64,000 nucleotides of DNA, from contig NZ_JAXCIL010000001.1 in the NCBI RefSeq assembly GCF_034387475.1, forward strand, positions 248,001 through 312,000. The letters run 5' to 3'. The position numbers were made by a program, and so were the translations under genes. This DNA comes from Pseudomonas sp. Teo4 (GTDB lineage: Bacteria; Pseudomonadota; Gammaproteobacteria; Pseudomonadales; Pseudomonadaceae). Within the stretch, counting starts at the first letter, position 1. Each line of letters opens with the position of its first letter. A model generated the notes under the pieces. It was not told where the DNA came from, ran no database searches, and worked only from the letters and a program-made list of their open reading frames with translations. Positions 30,234 to 41,590 of this stretch are shown one piece after another.

Positions 30234-31445
30234 ATGACGGATCAATGGGATGCCGGACGACTGGACAGTGACCTCGAGGGTGTCGGTTTCGACACCCTGG
30301 CGGTACGTGCCGGTCAGAGTCGTACACCGGAGGCCGAGCACAGCGAAGCGCTGTTCCTGACTTCCAGCTATGTCTTCCGCACGGCTGCCGATGCAGCCGC
30401 GCGCTTTGCTGGTGAAACCCCAGGCAACGTCTACTCGCGTTACACCAACCCGACCGTGCGGGCGTTCGAAGAGCGCCTGGCGGCCATGGAAGGTGCCGAA
30501 CAGGCCGTGGCGACTTCCACCGGCATGTCGGCGCTGCTGGCTGTGGTCATGTCGCTGTGCAGCGCTGGCGACCACGTGCTGGTCTCGCAGAGCGTGTTTG
30601 GTTCGACCATCAGCCTGTTCGAGAAGTACTTCAAGCGTTTTGGCGTGCAGGTGGACTACGTACCGCTGGCCGACCTGGGTGGTTGGGAGAAGGCCGTCAA
30701 GGCCAACACCAAGCTGCTGGTCGTCGAGTCGCCGTCCAACCCACTTGCCGAGCTGGTTGATATCAGTGCCCTGGCCGAAATTGCCCACGCCCATGGCGCA
30801 TTGCTGGTGGTGGACAACTGCTTCAGCACGCCAGCGCTGCAGCAACCGCTCAAGCTGGGTGCCGACATCGTCTTCCACTCCGCGACCAAGTTCATCGACG
30901 GCCAAGGCCGTTGCATGGGTGGCGTGGTTGCCGGCCGTGCCGAGCACATGAAGGAAGTAGTGGGTTTCCTGCGTACTGCGGGGCCGACCCTCAGCCCGTT
31001 CAATGCCTGGATCTTCACCAAAGGCCTGGAAACCCTCAAGTTGCGCATGCGCGCTCACTGTGAGAGTGCTCAGCAACTGGCCGAATGGCTGGAGCAGCAG
31101 GAAGGCGTTGAGAAGGTGCACTATGCTGGCCTTCCCAGCCACCCGCAGCACGAGCTGGCCAAGCGCCAGATGAGTGGCTTCGGCGCGGTGGTCAGTTTCG
31201 AGGTCAAGGGCGGCAAGGAAGGGGCCTGGCGCGTTATCGACGCTACCCGGATGATCTCCATCACCACCAACCTGGGCGACAGCAAGACCACCATCGCCCA
31301 CCCGGCCACCACCTCCCACGGTCGTCTGACGCCGCAGGAGCGTGAAGCGGCGGGCATTCGCGACAGCCTGATCCGTGTTGCCGTCGGCCTTGAAGACGTG
31401 GCCGACCTGCAAGCTGACCTGGCGCGTGGTCTGGCTGCACTGTGA
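30234..31445 (+). CDS. metZ: O-succinylhomoserine sulfhydrylase
   Basis: PLP enzyme that makes homocysteine directly from O-succinylhomoserine and sulfide. 403 residues, intact. The cofactor Lys is in [13 protein letters not shown] (near residue 220); other landmarks are [17 protein letters not shown] and [20 protein letters not shown]. Start ATG after GGGAGCGACGGC. Its stop overlaps the GTG start of the next gene by 4 bp. Distinguished from MetB/MetC by the FIDGQGR segment and by the purF-metZ neighbourhood in pseudomonads. Confidence 0.94.
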   Translation: MTDQWDAGRLDSDLEGVGFDTLAVRAGQSRTPEAEHSEALFLTSSYVFRTAADAAARFAGETPGNVYSRYTNPTVRAFEERLAAMEGAEQAVATSTGMSALLAVVMSLCSAGDHVLVSQSVFGSTISLFEKYFKRFGVQVDYVPLADLGGWEKAVKANTKLLVVESPSNPLAELVDISALAEIAHAHGALLVVDNCFSTPALQQPLKLGADIVFHSATKFIDGQGRCMGGVVAGRAEHMKEVVGFLRTAGPTLSPFNAWIFTKGLETLKLRMRAHCESAQQLAEWLEQQEGVEKVHYAGLPSHPQHELAKRQMSGFGAVVSFEVKGGKEGAWRVIDATRMISITTNLGDSKTTIAHPATTSHGRLTPQEREAAGIRDSLIRVAVGLEDVADLQADLARGLAAL

Positions 31446-32215
31446 TCGACTGGAAAGGCGGTGGGCCGGGCCATAACGGCCGGGTAGCCCTGGTGACCGG
31501 GGCTGCTCGCGGCATCGGCCTGGGCATTGCCGCCTGGCTGATCTGCGAAGGTTGGCAAGTGGTGTTGACCGACCTGGACCGCAAACGTGGGGCCAAGGTG
31601 GCCAAGGCCTTGGGTGAAAACGCTTGGTTCATCACCATGGATGTGGCCGACGAGGCCCAGGTGAGCGCCGGGGTATCCGAGGTGCTGGGGCAGTTTGGGC
31701 GCCTGGATGCACTGGTGTGCAACGCGGCTATTGCCAACCCGCACAACCAGACCCTGGAAAGCCTGAGCCTGGCTCAGTGGAACAAGGTGCTGGCGGTCAA
31801 CCTCAATGGCCCCATGCTGCTGGCCAAGCACTGTGCGCCGTACCTGCGTGCGCACGCAGGAGCCATCGTCAACCTGACGTCGACCCGTGCGCGGCAATCG
31901 GAGCCGGACACCGAGGCTTATGCCGCCAGTAAAGGTGGCCTGCTGGCGCTGACCCATGCCCTGGCCATGAGCTTGGGGCCGGAGATTCGTGTCAATGCGG
32001 TGAGCCCCGGCTGGATCGATGCGCGAGACCCTTCGCAGCGCCGTGCCGAGCCATTGACCGAGGCGGACCATGCCCAGCATCCAGCGGGTAGGGTAGGGAC
32101 CGTGGAAGACGTCGCGGCGATGGTGGCATGGCTGCTGTCGCGTCAGGCAGGGTTCGTCACCGGCCAGGAGTTCGTGGTCGATGGCGGCATGACCCGCAAG
32201 ATGATCTACACCTGA
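31442..32215 (+). CDS. Short-chain dehydrogenase/reductase
   Basis: 257-residue SDR oxidoreductase. NAD(P) loop [14 protein letters not shown] (residues 17-30), NAAIAN, active-site Ser in NLTSTRARQ, Tyr-Lys in YAASKGG, and the C-terminal [17 protein letters not shown] start overlapping metZ (GTGA), so co-translated with it. Asp in LTDLDRK after the second strand suggests NAD preference. The substrate is unknown. Confidence 0.9.
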   Translation: MIDWKGGGPGHNGRVALVTGAARGIGLGIAAWLICEGWQVVLTDLDRKRGAKVAKALGENAWFITMDVADEAQVSAGVSEVLGQFGRLDALVCNAAIANPHNQTLESLSLAQWNKVLAVNLNGPMLLAKHCAPYLRAHAGAIVNLTSTRARQSEPDTEAYAASKGGLLALTHALAMSLGPEIRVNAVSPGWIDARDPSQRRAEPLTEADHAQHPAGRVGTVEDVAAMVAWLLSRQAGFVTGQEFVVDGGMTRKMIYT

Positions 32216-32233
32216 GCAGACAGCTACAAGAGA

Positions 32234-32260
32234 AGGGGACCGCAAGGTCCCTTTCTTGTT
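32234..32260 (+). terminator. Terminator after metZ-SDR
   Basis: GGGACC (32236-32241), GCAA loop, GGTCCC (32246-32251), then TTTCTTGTTTCT; closes the purF-metZ-SDR run. Confidence 0.85.
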
Positions 32261-32295
32261 TCTGTCTTCCTTGACTCTGTCATTGGCTGTGTCGA

Positions 32296-32402
32296 CCTCA
32301 TCGCTGCGGTTCGTCGCCACGACAAGCCGGCTCACACAGGATGAAGCATGGCTTAAGGCTGACACCTTCGGTGTGGGAGCCGGCTTGCCGGCGATAAGGC
32401 CG
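32296..32402. repeat. REP-like repeat (family 2)
   Basis: Contains CGTCGCCACGACAAGCCGGC at the left and the inverted GGAGCCGGCTTGCCGGCGAT at the right. With the terminator on its left and the tRNA promoter on its right, it accounts for the 390-bp gene-free stretch after the SDR gene. Confidence 0.75.
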
Positions 32403-32476
32403 AAGCAGGCAGCCAAAACTCCATGGATGGGCAAACCCCTTTTTTGCCCTTTTTGAAAAAAAATTCAATGGGGGTA

Positions 32477-32505
32477 TTGACTTAGGTTCGTTACCTGCGT
32501 AAATT
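32477..32505 (+). promoter_or_regulatory. Sigma70 promoter of the tRNA-Val/Asp cluster
   Basis: -35 TTGACT (32477-32482), 17-bp spacer, -10 TAAATT (32500-32505), followed by a GC-rich discriminator. About 100 bp before tRNA-Val. Confidence 0.8.
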
Positions 32506-32605
32506 TCGCGGCCTCAGCGAAGCAAACGCAACACGCAACGCGAAGCGGTAAAACGCCAAGCGGTAAAGAGTAGCGATACTCAGCGATGCGAAGTGACACA
32601 GAGAA

Positions 32606-32681
32606 GGGTGATTAGCTCAGCCGGGAGAGCATCTGCCTTACAAGCAGAGGGTCGGCGGTTCGATCCCGTCATCACCCACCA
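32606..32681 (+). tRNA. tRNA-Val (anticodon UAC)
   Basis: 76 nt with CCA; acceptor GGGTGAT/ATCACCC and anticodon loop CTTACAA give UAC. Confidence 0.96.
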
Positions 32682-32761
32682 CTTCCTGAGAGTTCCTGGT
32701 GCAGGACGCTTCGAAAGAAGCTGAACGCCAGAGAGGAACAAGGCCTGATAAGCCACTATGC

Positions 32762-32838
32762 GCAGCGGTAGTTCAGTCGGTTAGAATACCGGCCTGTCAC
32801 GCCGGGGGTCGCGGGTTCGAGTCCCGTCCGCTGCGCCA
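32762..32838 (+). tRNA. tRNA-Asp (anticodon GUC), copy 1
   Basis: 77 nt with CCA; acceptor GCAGCGG/CCGCTGC; anticodon loop CTGTCAC gives GUC. Confidence 0.97.
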
Positions 32839-32936
32839 CTTTTTCAACAGATGGGTGCCTGGCACCGGTCTGAAGCTAAAGGCAAATATGCCTGAGGCTG
32901 ATCCCAGTTTCAATCAGGCGAAAGCCTGAACGATAC

Positions 32937-33013
32937 GCAGCGGTAGTTCAGTCGGTTAGAATACCGGCCTGTCACGCCGGGGGTCGCGGGTTCGAGTCCC
33001 GTCCGCTGCGCCA
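32937..33013 (+). tRNA. tRNA-Asp (anticodon GUC), copy 2
   Basis: Identical to copy 1 over all 77 nt. Confidence 0.97.
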
Positions 33014-33054
33014 TCTTCGTTTCGAGGCCCTTGAACTCCTCGAAGCAACAAAGG

Positions 33055-33079
33055 AAGCGATAAACGTGTCGCTTTTTTT
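33055..33079 (+). terminator. Hairpin with T run after tRNA-Asp copy 2
   Basis: AAGCGA (33055-33060) / TCGCTT (33069-33074) then a run of T. A near copy follows tRNA-Asp copy 3, indicating duplication of a tRNA-terminator unit. Confidence 0.75.
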
Positions 33080-33150
33080 GTGCCTGCTACCAAGTGCCGA
33101 GCACGAGGAAGAGTAGGTCAAGTTTCACCGGGCGCAAGCCCAAGCGATAC

Positions 33151-33225
33151 GCAGCGGTAGTTCAGTCGGTTAGAATACCGGCCTGTCACGCCGGGGTCGC
33201 GGGTTCGAGTCCGTCCGCTGCGCCA
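33151..33225 (+). tRNA. tRNA-Asp (anticodon GUC), copy 3, two bases short
   Basis: 75 nt: compared with copies 1-2 it lacks one G in the GGGGG run after the anticodon stem and one C in the T-stem (GTCCGTCC for GTCCCGTCC). Both are homopolymer losses and, like the protein-gene indels, may be sequence errors; taken literally the T-stem is damaged and it would be a pseudo-tRNA. Confidence 0.85.
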
Positions 33226-33264
33226 TCTTCGCCTCGAGGTCCTTGAACACCTCGAAGCAACATG

Positions 33265-33291
33265 AAAAGCGACCTTAGGGTCGCTTTTTTT
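33265..33291 (+). terminator. Terminator of the tRNA-Val/Asp cluster
   Basis: AAAGCGACC / GGTCGCTTT with a TTAG loop and a T-rich tail (33281-33291). Confidence 0.9.
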
Positions 33292-33442
33292 GTTTCTACT
33301 GGCCTCGGTAGGTTCGGCAAGCGCGCCGCAAATTCTCAGGCCGAATTTACAAGAAGCTGACACACTCTTCACCGATCAGCGGTTTCAGTCACTGCCAGTG
33401 TGTTGCACAATAGACACCTTCTCGACTTACCCGGAATTCGCA

Positions 33443-34324
33443 ATGACCAGATCATCCGTCTTTGGTGCGCTCGGGCTGGCCCTTGTGCTGGCGGGCGTGT
33501 CCGGTTGCTCCTCGAAAAAAGCCGCTATCTACGAACACGAGAACTTCGATGACTCGGGACCTTCTCGCGCAGCTTCCCGGTGAGCGATGCCGGCTCCTGC
33601 GAGGCCGCGCGGCGTGCCTTGCTCAGCCAGGGCTACATCATCACCAGTAGCGGCGCCAATCAGGTGACCGGCAACAAGAGTTTCCAGCAGAACAGCGAAA
33701 ACCACCTGCAGATCAGCTTCAACATCACCTGTGCGCCCGATGTGAGCGATGATCAGCGTTCGACCATGTTCGCCAACGCCCTGCAGGACCGGTACAGCCT
33801 GAAGAAGTCCAATACCTCGGCCAGCCTTGGCGTAGGTGTGCTCGGCTCGGTTTCCATGCCGATCGGTTCCAGCGACGACTCGATGGTCAAGGTCGCCAGT
33901 GAGACGGTGACTGCTACGCAGTTTTATGATCGCTACTTCGCGTTGGTCGAGAGTTACCTGCCAAAACCGAAGAAGGTGCAAAACCCCAGAAAGCGAAGGT
34001 TGAGGCGCCCAAGGCAGAGAAGCCGGCAGCTGACCTCGGCTTGCCGGAGCAGGCGTCGGCCGCCCCGGTGGCTGCGCCGGCCCCGCCGCAGCCCTGCAGG
34101 CGCCCGTTGCAGCGCCGTTGGCTGCCGAAGCATCAGCGCCTGCCAGCGTCGCACCTGCCAGTGAAGTGCAAGCGGCCCCGGTGGTCGATGACAGCCAAGG
34201 CTCGCAGCCTGTCGCGCCACCCGCTGAACCTGCGCCGATTCAGGCACAGACTCAGGACGCTACCAGCACCACGGAAACGGCCACCACCACGACCACATCC
34301 ACTGTTACAGATGAGCAGCGCTAA
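33443..34324 (+). CDS. DUF2242 lipoprotein (about three frameshifts)
   Basis: Predicted outer-envelope lipoprotein, about 294 residues. Signal peptide with lipobox LVLAGVSGC-SS (Cys at residue 22), then the DUF2242 core (SDAGSCEAARRALLSQGYII, SFQQNSENHLQISFNITC, YSLKKSNTSASLGVGVLGSV), followed by a low-complexity Ala/Pro/Thr tail ending STVTDEQR. Frame changes near 33558, 33975 and 34095. The family name is recalled from Pseudomonas annotation. Function unknown. It stands alone after the tRNA terminator. Confidence 0.8.
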
Positions 34325-34440
34325 CTTCCTGAACACCTGCTACGTTTACCACTCATAAGCTTGTCATCATTCCTTCACCTTGCCTGCTTAGGTTGAAGAC
34401 ATGACCAACGAAAATGAACGAGTGAAGAGGACGCAGGGCA

Positions 34441-34527
34441 ATGGATGATTATCAGGAAGAGCTGCTTGAATTCCAGGCTTACGAGCTGGATACCCCAGAG
34501 CCGGCCGACGACGCTACCGAGCTCTGA
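34441..34527 (+). CDS. 28-residue acidic small protein
   Basis: Very short gene starting MDDYQEELLEFQAYELD and ending with Asp/Ala/Glu-rich residues; strongly acidic, no membrane segment. A 15-codon open frame (34401-34448, ATG ACC AAC ...) ends inside its first codons, which would allow translational coupling. Its last 14 bp overlap the end of the convergent AraC gene. I recall similar tiny acidic proteins in Pseudomonas genomes; whether it is expressed is uncertain. Confidence 0.5.
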   Translation: MDDYQEELLEFQAYELDTPEPADDATEL

Positions 34528-35559
34528 CCCTCACGGCGCTGGCTGCGCCGGAACGCCCCGGTGTGAGGCCGGTCCAACGCTTGAATGCGCGCTGGAAGGC
34601 TTCTGCCGATGCAAACCCCAACAAATAGGCGATTTCGCCGAAGGCCAATTCCGTATCGCGGATATAGGTCTCGGCCAGGTCGCGTCTCGTGTCATTTAGC
34701 AGACTGCGAAACCCTGTACCTTCCTCCGCCAGTTTGCGGCGCAGGGTCCAGCTGGGCAGCTGCAGGTGCAGTGCTACTTCTTCCAGGTCGGGTTCACGGC
34801 CACCGTTGAGCAAGGGCCCCAACAAGTGAGTGATGCGTTCGCCGAGGCTGCGTATCCGCGTGCGCTGGAGCAGCTGTGCTTCGCACAGTTGCAGCAGGTG
34901 TTGCCAGGTGCTCGGGCAATGGTGCGGGTTGGCCAGGCTCAGCGTCGCCTTGCTCAGGCGCAGTTGGTTGCTGCCTGCTCCAAACTGCACGGCAGTGCTG
35001 CACAGGGGCTGATAATGAGCGGCGTAGTCGGGGGCTTCGAACTCGACTTCCAGGCGTTCGGCTTGCAGGGGGCGCCAGCCAGCCCGCCAACTGGGCCAGC
35101 CAGCCGGACAGCAGTGAATCCACCACGAAGCGGTTGTAAGCGTTGTATGGGCTGATGGAATAGAAGCGCAGCCAGGCGCCTTGCTCATCCTCCAGGAAGC
35201 TGGAATGGCCCCGATAGTTTGCGGCATACAGCGGTTCGAAGCGTAGCAGGGTGCGGGCAGCCTCACCCAGGTTAGGCGCCTGTGCGGCCGTTACACCCGC
35301 CAAACCGGCCTGGGCCAGGTGGCTCAGGCGGCCCATGTGCAGGCCTAATGCCGGTTCACCGGTAAGTTCAATGGCCGCATGGCCCAGGTGCATGTAGCGA
35401 GGAATCGACAAGCGCGCATTGGCTTCTGATAGGCGCGGGGCATCCAGGCCGTAACGGCGCAGCAGGGCGCTGGATCATGGTCGAGTTCGCGCAGTGCCTC
35501 TGCCAAGGGTTGGACGAAGCCTACCGACAGGTCGCCCAGACGTACTCGGGGCGTGCCAT
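34514..35559 (-). CDS. AraC-family transcriptional regulator (about three frameshifts)
   Basis: About 348 residues. The N-terminal half (MARPRVRLGDLSVGFVQPLA after repair, then LGHAAIELTGEPALGLHMG) is the arabinose-binding-like sensor domain found in OruR/ArgR-like AraC proteins. The C-terminal half has two helix-turn-helix motifs: DLEEVALHLQLPSWTLRRKL and FGEIAYLLGFASAEAFQRAF with RWTGLTPG. Frame changes near 35550, 35475 and 35085. It begins 4 bp after the nitrilase-like gene, so they form an operon. The effector is unknown. Confidence 0.83.
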
Positions 35560-35563
35560 GCCT

Positions 35564-36680
35564 TCACAACCAAAGGTTCAGCAAGCGGGCGCCCTGGCTG
35601 GGCGGGCCGGCCAGCAGCTCGCCGGCCTGATGGGCAAAGCCCTGACCGTCGCTGCCTTGTTCCCAGAACTGACCGCGCATGAACACGCTCATGCTGCTCA
35701 CACTTGCGTCAGTGGCTTGGCTCAGGCGCTGCCAGGCTGTTTGCTCGCTGACTTCACCGCGCTGCAAGGCCAGTTCAACGGTGGCGTCCTGATGGCGATT
35801 ACCACGCCATGGCGTTTGCCAGCTGCCTTTACCACTCAGGAACACTGGATTGGCGATGAGCTGCACCGATTGTCGTGCCAGTTGCTGGTGGTTCGACGGG
35901 TACCAACTGTCGCTGCCCACCAGGACGCCGAGGCGCCCGGCCGGGGTCTGCAACACTTGCAATGGTTGCTGACGGCCATCGTGAATGTAGCGGCGCGACT
36001 CGCTGTCGGGGAATTGCTGGCGCTGGGGCTGGCCCAGAGGCGAACCGTTGCTGGCGAACACCACGCTGCTGTTGAACAGCGGGCCACTCCCGGCATGCAG
36101 CACGCCATCCTTTATGTAAGGGGCGGGCAGAACGATGGATCCGGCCACCAGGGTGACCCCGAACTCCTGGGCCAGGCCGCCGAACAGCAACTGGTAGTCG
36201 CTGGCCATCTGCTGCGCTTTCATGCGCAGATGGGCATCGGCGCGGCGGTCATCGCCGCTTGCGTTGAACATTGCCAGGCCGTACCGCAGCGGATTGCTGA
36301 GCTCCAGCCACTGCAAGGCCTCCTGGCTGTGGGTGACTTGGTACAACTCGTTCTTTTCGCCCCGTGCCCACAACCAGGTTCCGATGTGCTCGGGTAGCAC
36401 CACCACCGTGCGTGGGCCAACCAGGCCTTGGGCGCGCGCCTGCTCCAGATAGGCCGAGAGCTTGCGGTGCAGGCGTTGCAGGTTCTGGTAATCGCTGGGG
36501 TAGAGCAGGGCTCCACGCCCAGCAGGTTGCCGTGCTCGCCCGGCGCACCGTGGTTGAGCGCCAGTTCGATGCGCAGATCCGAGAGGTAATGGCCTTCAGG
36601 GCGTTGCTGGGTCCAGAAGCCGTAGCCGCAAAGAGCGGCGATCATTACCAGCGCCAGGGCGCTTGCCAGAGTTTTCGCAT
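35564..36680 (-). CDS. Membrane-anchored nitrilase-superfamily protein lacking the usual Cys (two frameshifts)
   Basis: About 372 residues: an N-terminal membrane anchor (ALALVMIAALCGYGFW) then a carbon-nitrogen hydrolase domain resembling the periplasmic part of apolipoprotein N-acyltransferase. The first catalytic element is VVVLPEHIGTWLW (Glu). Where nitrilases have C-Y-D it reads VLVGSDSWYPSN (around 35899-35925), so the nucleophilic Cys appears replaced by Gly/Ser. Frame changes near 36655 and 36515. Start inferred at 36680 (MRKLWQA). Operon with the AraC gene. Catalytic activity is doubtful; function unknown. Confidence 0.75.
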
Positions 36681-36871
36681 GAAGCCTTACTGTCGGTTGA
36701 GGGGCGAAATGGTCATGCAGCAAAGCAGAGCATTCGGTGCGGCAGCGTGCAGCTGTCAGAAAGGGTAAATGATCGGCGGGTTTCAGGGTAGGGCTGGTGA
36801 TCAATGCCCGGGTCGATGCCCGGCCTGCCGACGCGATTTGTCGGCAGACCGGAGCATGGAAAGCGACAGGC

Positions 36872-38228
36872 TCAGGTCGTCTCGACCTTGGCGCTGGACG
36901 CGGCCCGACGCAGGCTCCAGAAGCCCCACGTGAGGCCGACCACGGCTGCAATGACGGAGCCGGACAACACACCGAGTTTGGCAGCACCCAGGGCAGCAGG
37001 GTCGGCGTAGGCGAGGTTGGCGATGAAGATCGACATGGTGAAGCCGATGCCGGCCAGCAAGCCGATCAAGGTGATGCCCGCCCAGGTCACACCGGCTGGC
37101 AGCGAACACCAGCCCAGCCGGACCATCAGCCAACTGACACTGACGATGCCCAGCGGTTTGCCAAGCACCAGTGCGACCGCAACGGCAGTCATCACCCAGT
37201 AAGGCCCGGGAGCGGAGAGGTCGACACCGGAAAGGCTGACGCCAGCATTGGCCAGGGCGAACAGCGGCATGATGGCGTAGGCCACCCAGGGGTGCAGATG
37301 GCCCTGCATGCGCACCACTGGTGGGACCAGTTCGCGTTGTGCCAGGCGCAGGCGCTTGAGTGGGTCCATCAGTTGATGGTGGTCTTGTTCCGGAGTCTGG
37401 GCGCGGCCCAGCATTCGCCGGTGAATTGCGAGATCGCATCCAATGGGCGCTCACGCATGGGCATGGCGGCAACGGGGGTCATCAGGCCGAGCGCTACGCC
37501 CGCCAGGGTCGGGTGGGCACCGGTCATGAGGATGCCAAGCCAAGTGATGAAACCAGGGATGACATAGGCATACGCCGAACCGACCCCGATCTTCTGCAGC
37601 CCTACCACCATCAGCAGGCCCACCGCGGCCACGGCGAGGCCGCTGTAGTCGAGGCCGCCGGAGTAGAAGAAGGCAATGATCAGCACGGCGATGATGTCGT
37701 CGATGATCGCCAGTGCCAGCAGGAAGACGCGCACATTGGCGGGAATCGACTTGCCCAGCAGCGCCAGGACACCGACTGCGAAGGCGATGTCGGTGGCGGT
37801 GGGCACGGCCCAGCCTTGCTGCTCTGCCGGGGCATGGTTGAAGCCCAGGTAGATCAGTGCCGGCACCGCCACCCCACCGATGGCCGCGGCCATGGGGAGT
37901 GTGGCCTGGCGCAGGCTGGCCAGGGCGCCTTCATGGATTTCGCGGCGAATCTCCATGCCGACGACCAGGAAGAAGATGGTCATCAGGCCGTCGTTGATCC
38001 AGAAATGCAGCGACTGCGAGACCACCAGCGAGCCGATGCCGAAGGAAATGGGGGTGTGCCAGAGCGCATCGTAACTGGCGGCTGCGGGGGAGTTTGCCCA
38101 GATCAGTGCGGCGACGGCCGCGATCAGCAGGACGACACCACTGACGGCTTCGATATGCAGGAAGCGTTCGAAATTAGCGAAGGCTCGGGCAGCCAGTCGC
38201 TGGGCACGGGTTAACTTGGTTTTTGCAT
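36872..38228 (-). CDS. nhaA: Na+/H+ antiporter NhaA (two frameshifts)
   Basis: Inner-membrane antiporter for sodium and pH homeostasis, about 452 residues, longer than the 388 of E. coli because of an N-terminal extension and a roughly 50-residue insert before [20 protein letters not shown]. Landmarks: [20 protein letters not shown] and [20 protein letters not shown] with the paired transport aspartates (ALAIIDD), and [15 protein letters not shown]. Frame changes near 37395 and right after the start (one A short in ATGCAAAAA, near 38221). A structured leader precedes it. Confidence 0.92.
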
Positions 38229-38229
38229 A

Positions 38230-38306
38230 GGCGCAAGATCTCCCGCAAGGCGGCCCGACCTGCGTGTCTTTTTAACCTGCGTCACTGCTTTATGCAGCTA
38301 GCACCC
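38230..38306 (-). promoter_or_regulatory. Structured 5' leader of nhaA, candidate riboswitch
   Basis: On the transcript strand, GGUGC (38305-38301) can pair with GCGCC (38234-38230) just before the start codon, closing a domain with two hairpins, CUGC-AUAAA-GCAG and CCGC-CUU-GCGG. The latter includes the GGGAG that looks like the ribosome site. ACGCAGGU occurs twice between them. A possible -10 (TACAAT) lies just upstream. A cation-sensing switch is inference only. Confidence 0.4.
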
Positions 38307-38418
38307 GGAGCGCATTGTACAGCAGCGTCGGCTTGAATTGAATGACCTGACACATCGTGTGGCAAAGCGCCTGTGCATTTTGATCAGTAAGTTGTAATTT
38401 CTGATCATTGAGCCCATT

Positions 38419-38432
38419 CAAACGGCTGTTTA
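38419..38432. promoter_or_regulatory. PsrA-like operator upstream of fadH
   Basis: CAAAC-GGCT-GTTTA matches the known PsrA box G/CAAAC(N2-4)GTTTG/C except for the last base. It lies 82 bp before fadH. PsrA is the Pseudomonas fatty-acid-responsive regulator of beta-oxidation genes, so the site makes sense functionally. Regulation is inferred. The rest of the 286-bp nhaA-fadH gap has no gene. Confidence 0.55.
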
Positions 38433-38490
38433 ATGTCGCTGCAGATAAACGACGGGTCCCGCCAGCGTGCGAGGTGCCTGCATTCCGTGA

Positions 38491-40550
<2,060 letters not shown>

Positions 40551-40564
40551 CGCACTGCACCTCA

Positions 40565-40631
40565 GTCGCCAGCAAACCGGCTCCTACAGGTTCACCACCG
40601 TACCTGTAGGCGCTGGCTTGCCGGCGATTGG
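40565..40631. repeat. REP-like inverted repeat (family 2) after fadH
   Basis: CGCCAGCAAACCGGCTCCTA and, after a short loop, TAGGCGCTGGCTTGCCGGCG; imperfect stem in the 141-bp gap after fadH. Confidence 0.7.
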
Positions 40632-40691
40632 GGTGCACAGCGGCCCCTATCGTTCACTGTTAGACTGGCGCCTCGAACCAGGCCGATACTC

Positions 40692-41590
40692 ATGTCCAAC
40701 AGCTTCCTCCAACTCCCCCAAGCCCCTCTGCAACCCATGCACCTGCCGTGGCTCGAAAGCGCGAATGTCGAAGCCGCCATCCTGCGCCTGGACCTGATCG
40801 ACCCGCTGATCAGTGGCAACAAATGGTTCAAGCTTCGCCACCCCCTGCAGTACGCCTATGAAGCAGGCGCCCTGGCCTGATCAGCCTCGGTGGCAACCAC
40901 TCCAACCACCTCCACGCCCTGGCCGCTGCCGGCAAACGCTTCGGTTTCGCCACGGCGGGCCTGCTGCGCGGCCACGCCCAGGACACGCCCACCGTTCGCG
41001 ACTTGCAGGCGCTGGGCATGGAGCTGCACTGGCTTGGCTACGGTGGCTACCGAGCCCGCCATGAGCCCGGGTTCTGGGCGCCTTGGCAGGCCCGCTACCC
41101 AGGCTGGCACTGCATACCCGAGGGCGGTGGCGGGTTGGCGGGTGCCCAAGGTTGTGCATTGATCGTCGAGCAGGCCCAGGCGCAACTGGCCGCCTTGGGT
41201 TGGCCGGACTATCACGCCTGGTGGCTGGCCGCAGGTACCGGTACCACGCTGGCGGGCCTGGTCACGGCTGAGGCAGGCGCGCGCATCGTTCATGGTGCCT
41301 TGGCGGTGCCGTGGGATCATGGTGTGCCGCAGGCGGTAACGGAGCTGGTCGGCACTGGCGGATACCAGTTGCACGAGGCCTGCCGTGGCGGCTTTGCCAA
41401 GTTCGATGATGAACTGTTGGCATTCATCGAAACGTGCGAGCAGCACAATGGCGTGCCGCTCGAGGCGCTTTACACGGGCAAGGCACTGCTAGCCCTGAAG
41501 GGGCAGGTCGAGGCCGGGCTGTTCGCGCCCGGCACTCGCCTGATCTTCCTGCATACCGGTGGCCTGCAGGGTAAGCGCGGTTACTTGTAG
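40692..41590 (+). CDS. ACC deaminase / D-cysteine desulfhydrase family protein (one frameshift)
   Basis: PLP fold-type II enzyme, about 299 residues. The cofactor Lys is in SGNKWFKLRHPL (residues 38-49) and the phosphate/cofactor site is SLGGNHSNHLHALAA; the C-terminus has FLHTGGLQGKRGYL. One base is missing near 40877 (GGCCTG for GGCCGGCCTG-type sequence). Cytoplasmic. The family includes 1-aminocyclopropane-1-carboxylate deaminase and D-cysteine desulfhydrase; which reaction applies cannot be read here. It overlaps the convergent cytochrome gene by 10 bp at the 3' end. Confidence 0.83.

Noticed and set aside
29298..31412. 704-codon open frame on the minus strand opposite purF and metZ
   Set aside because: Antisense shadow of two real genes; composition again typical of mirrored GC-rich codons.
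32606..33291. Integrated element next to the tRNA-Val/Asp cluster
   Set aside because: tRNA genes are common integration sites, but no integrase, direct repeat of a tRNA end or foreign composition is seen; flanking genes are core Pseudomonas.
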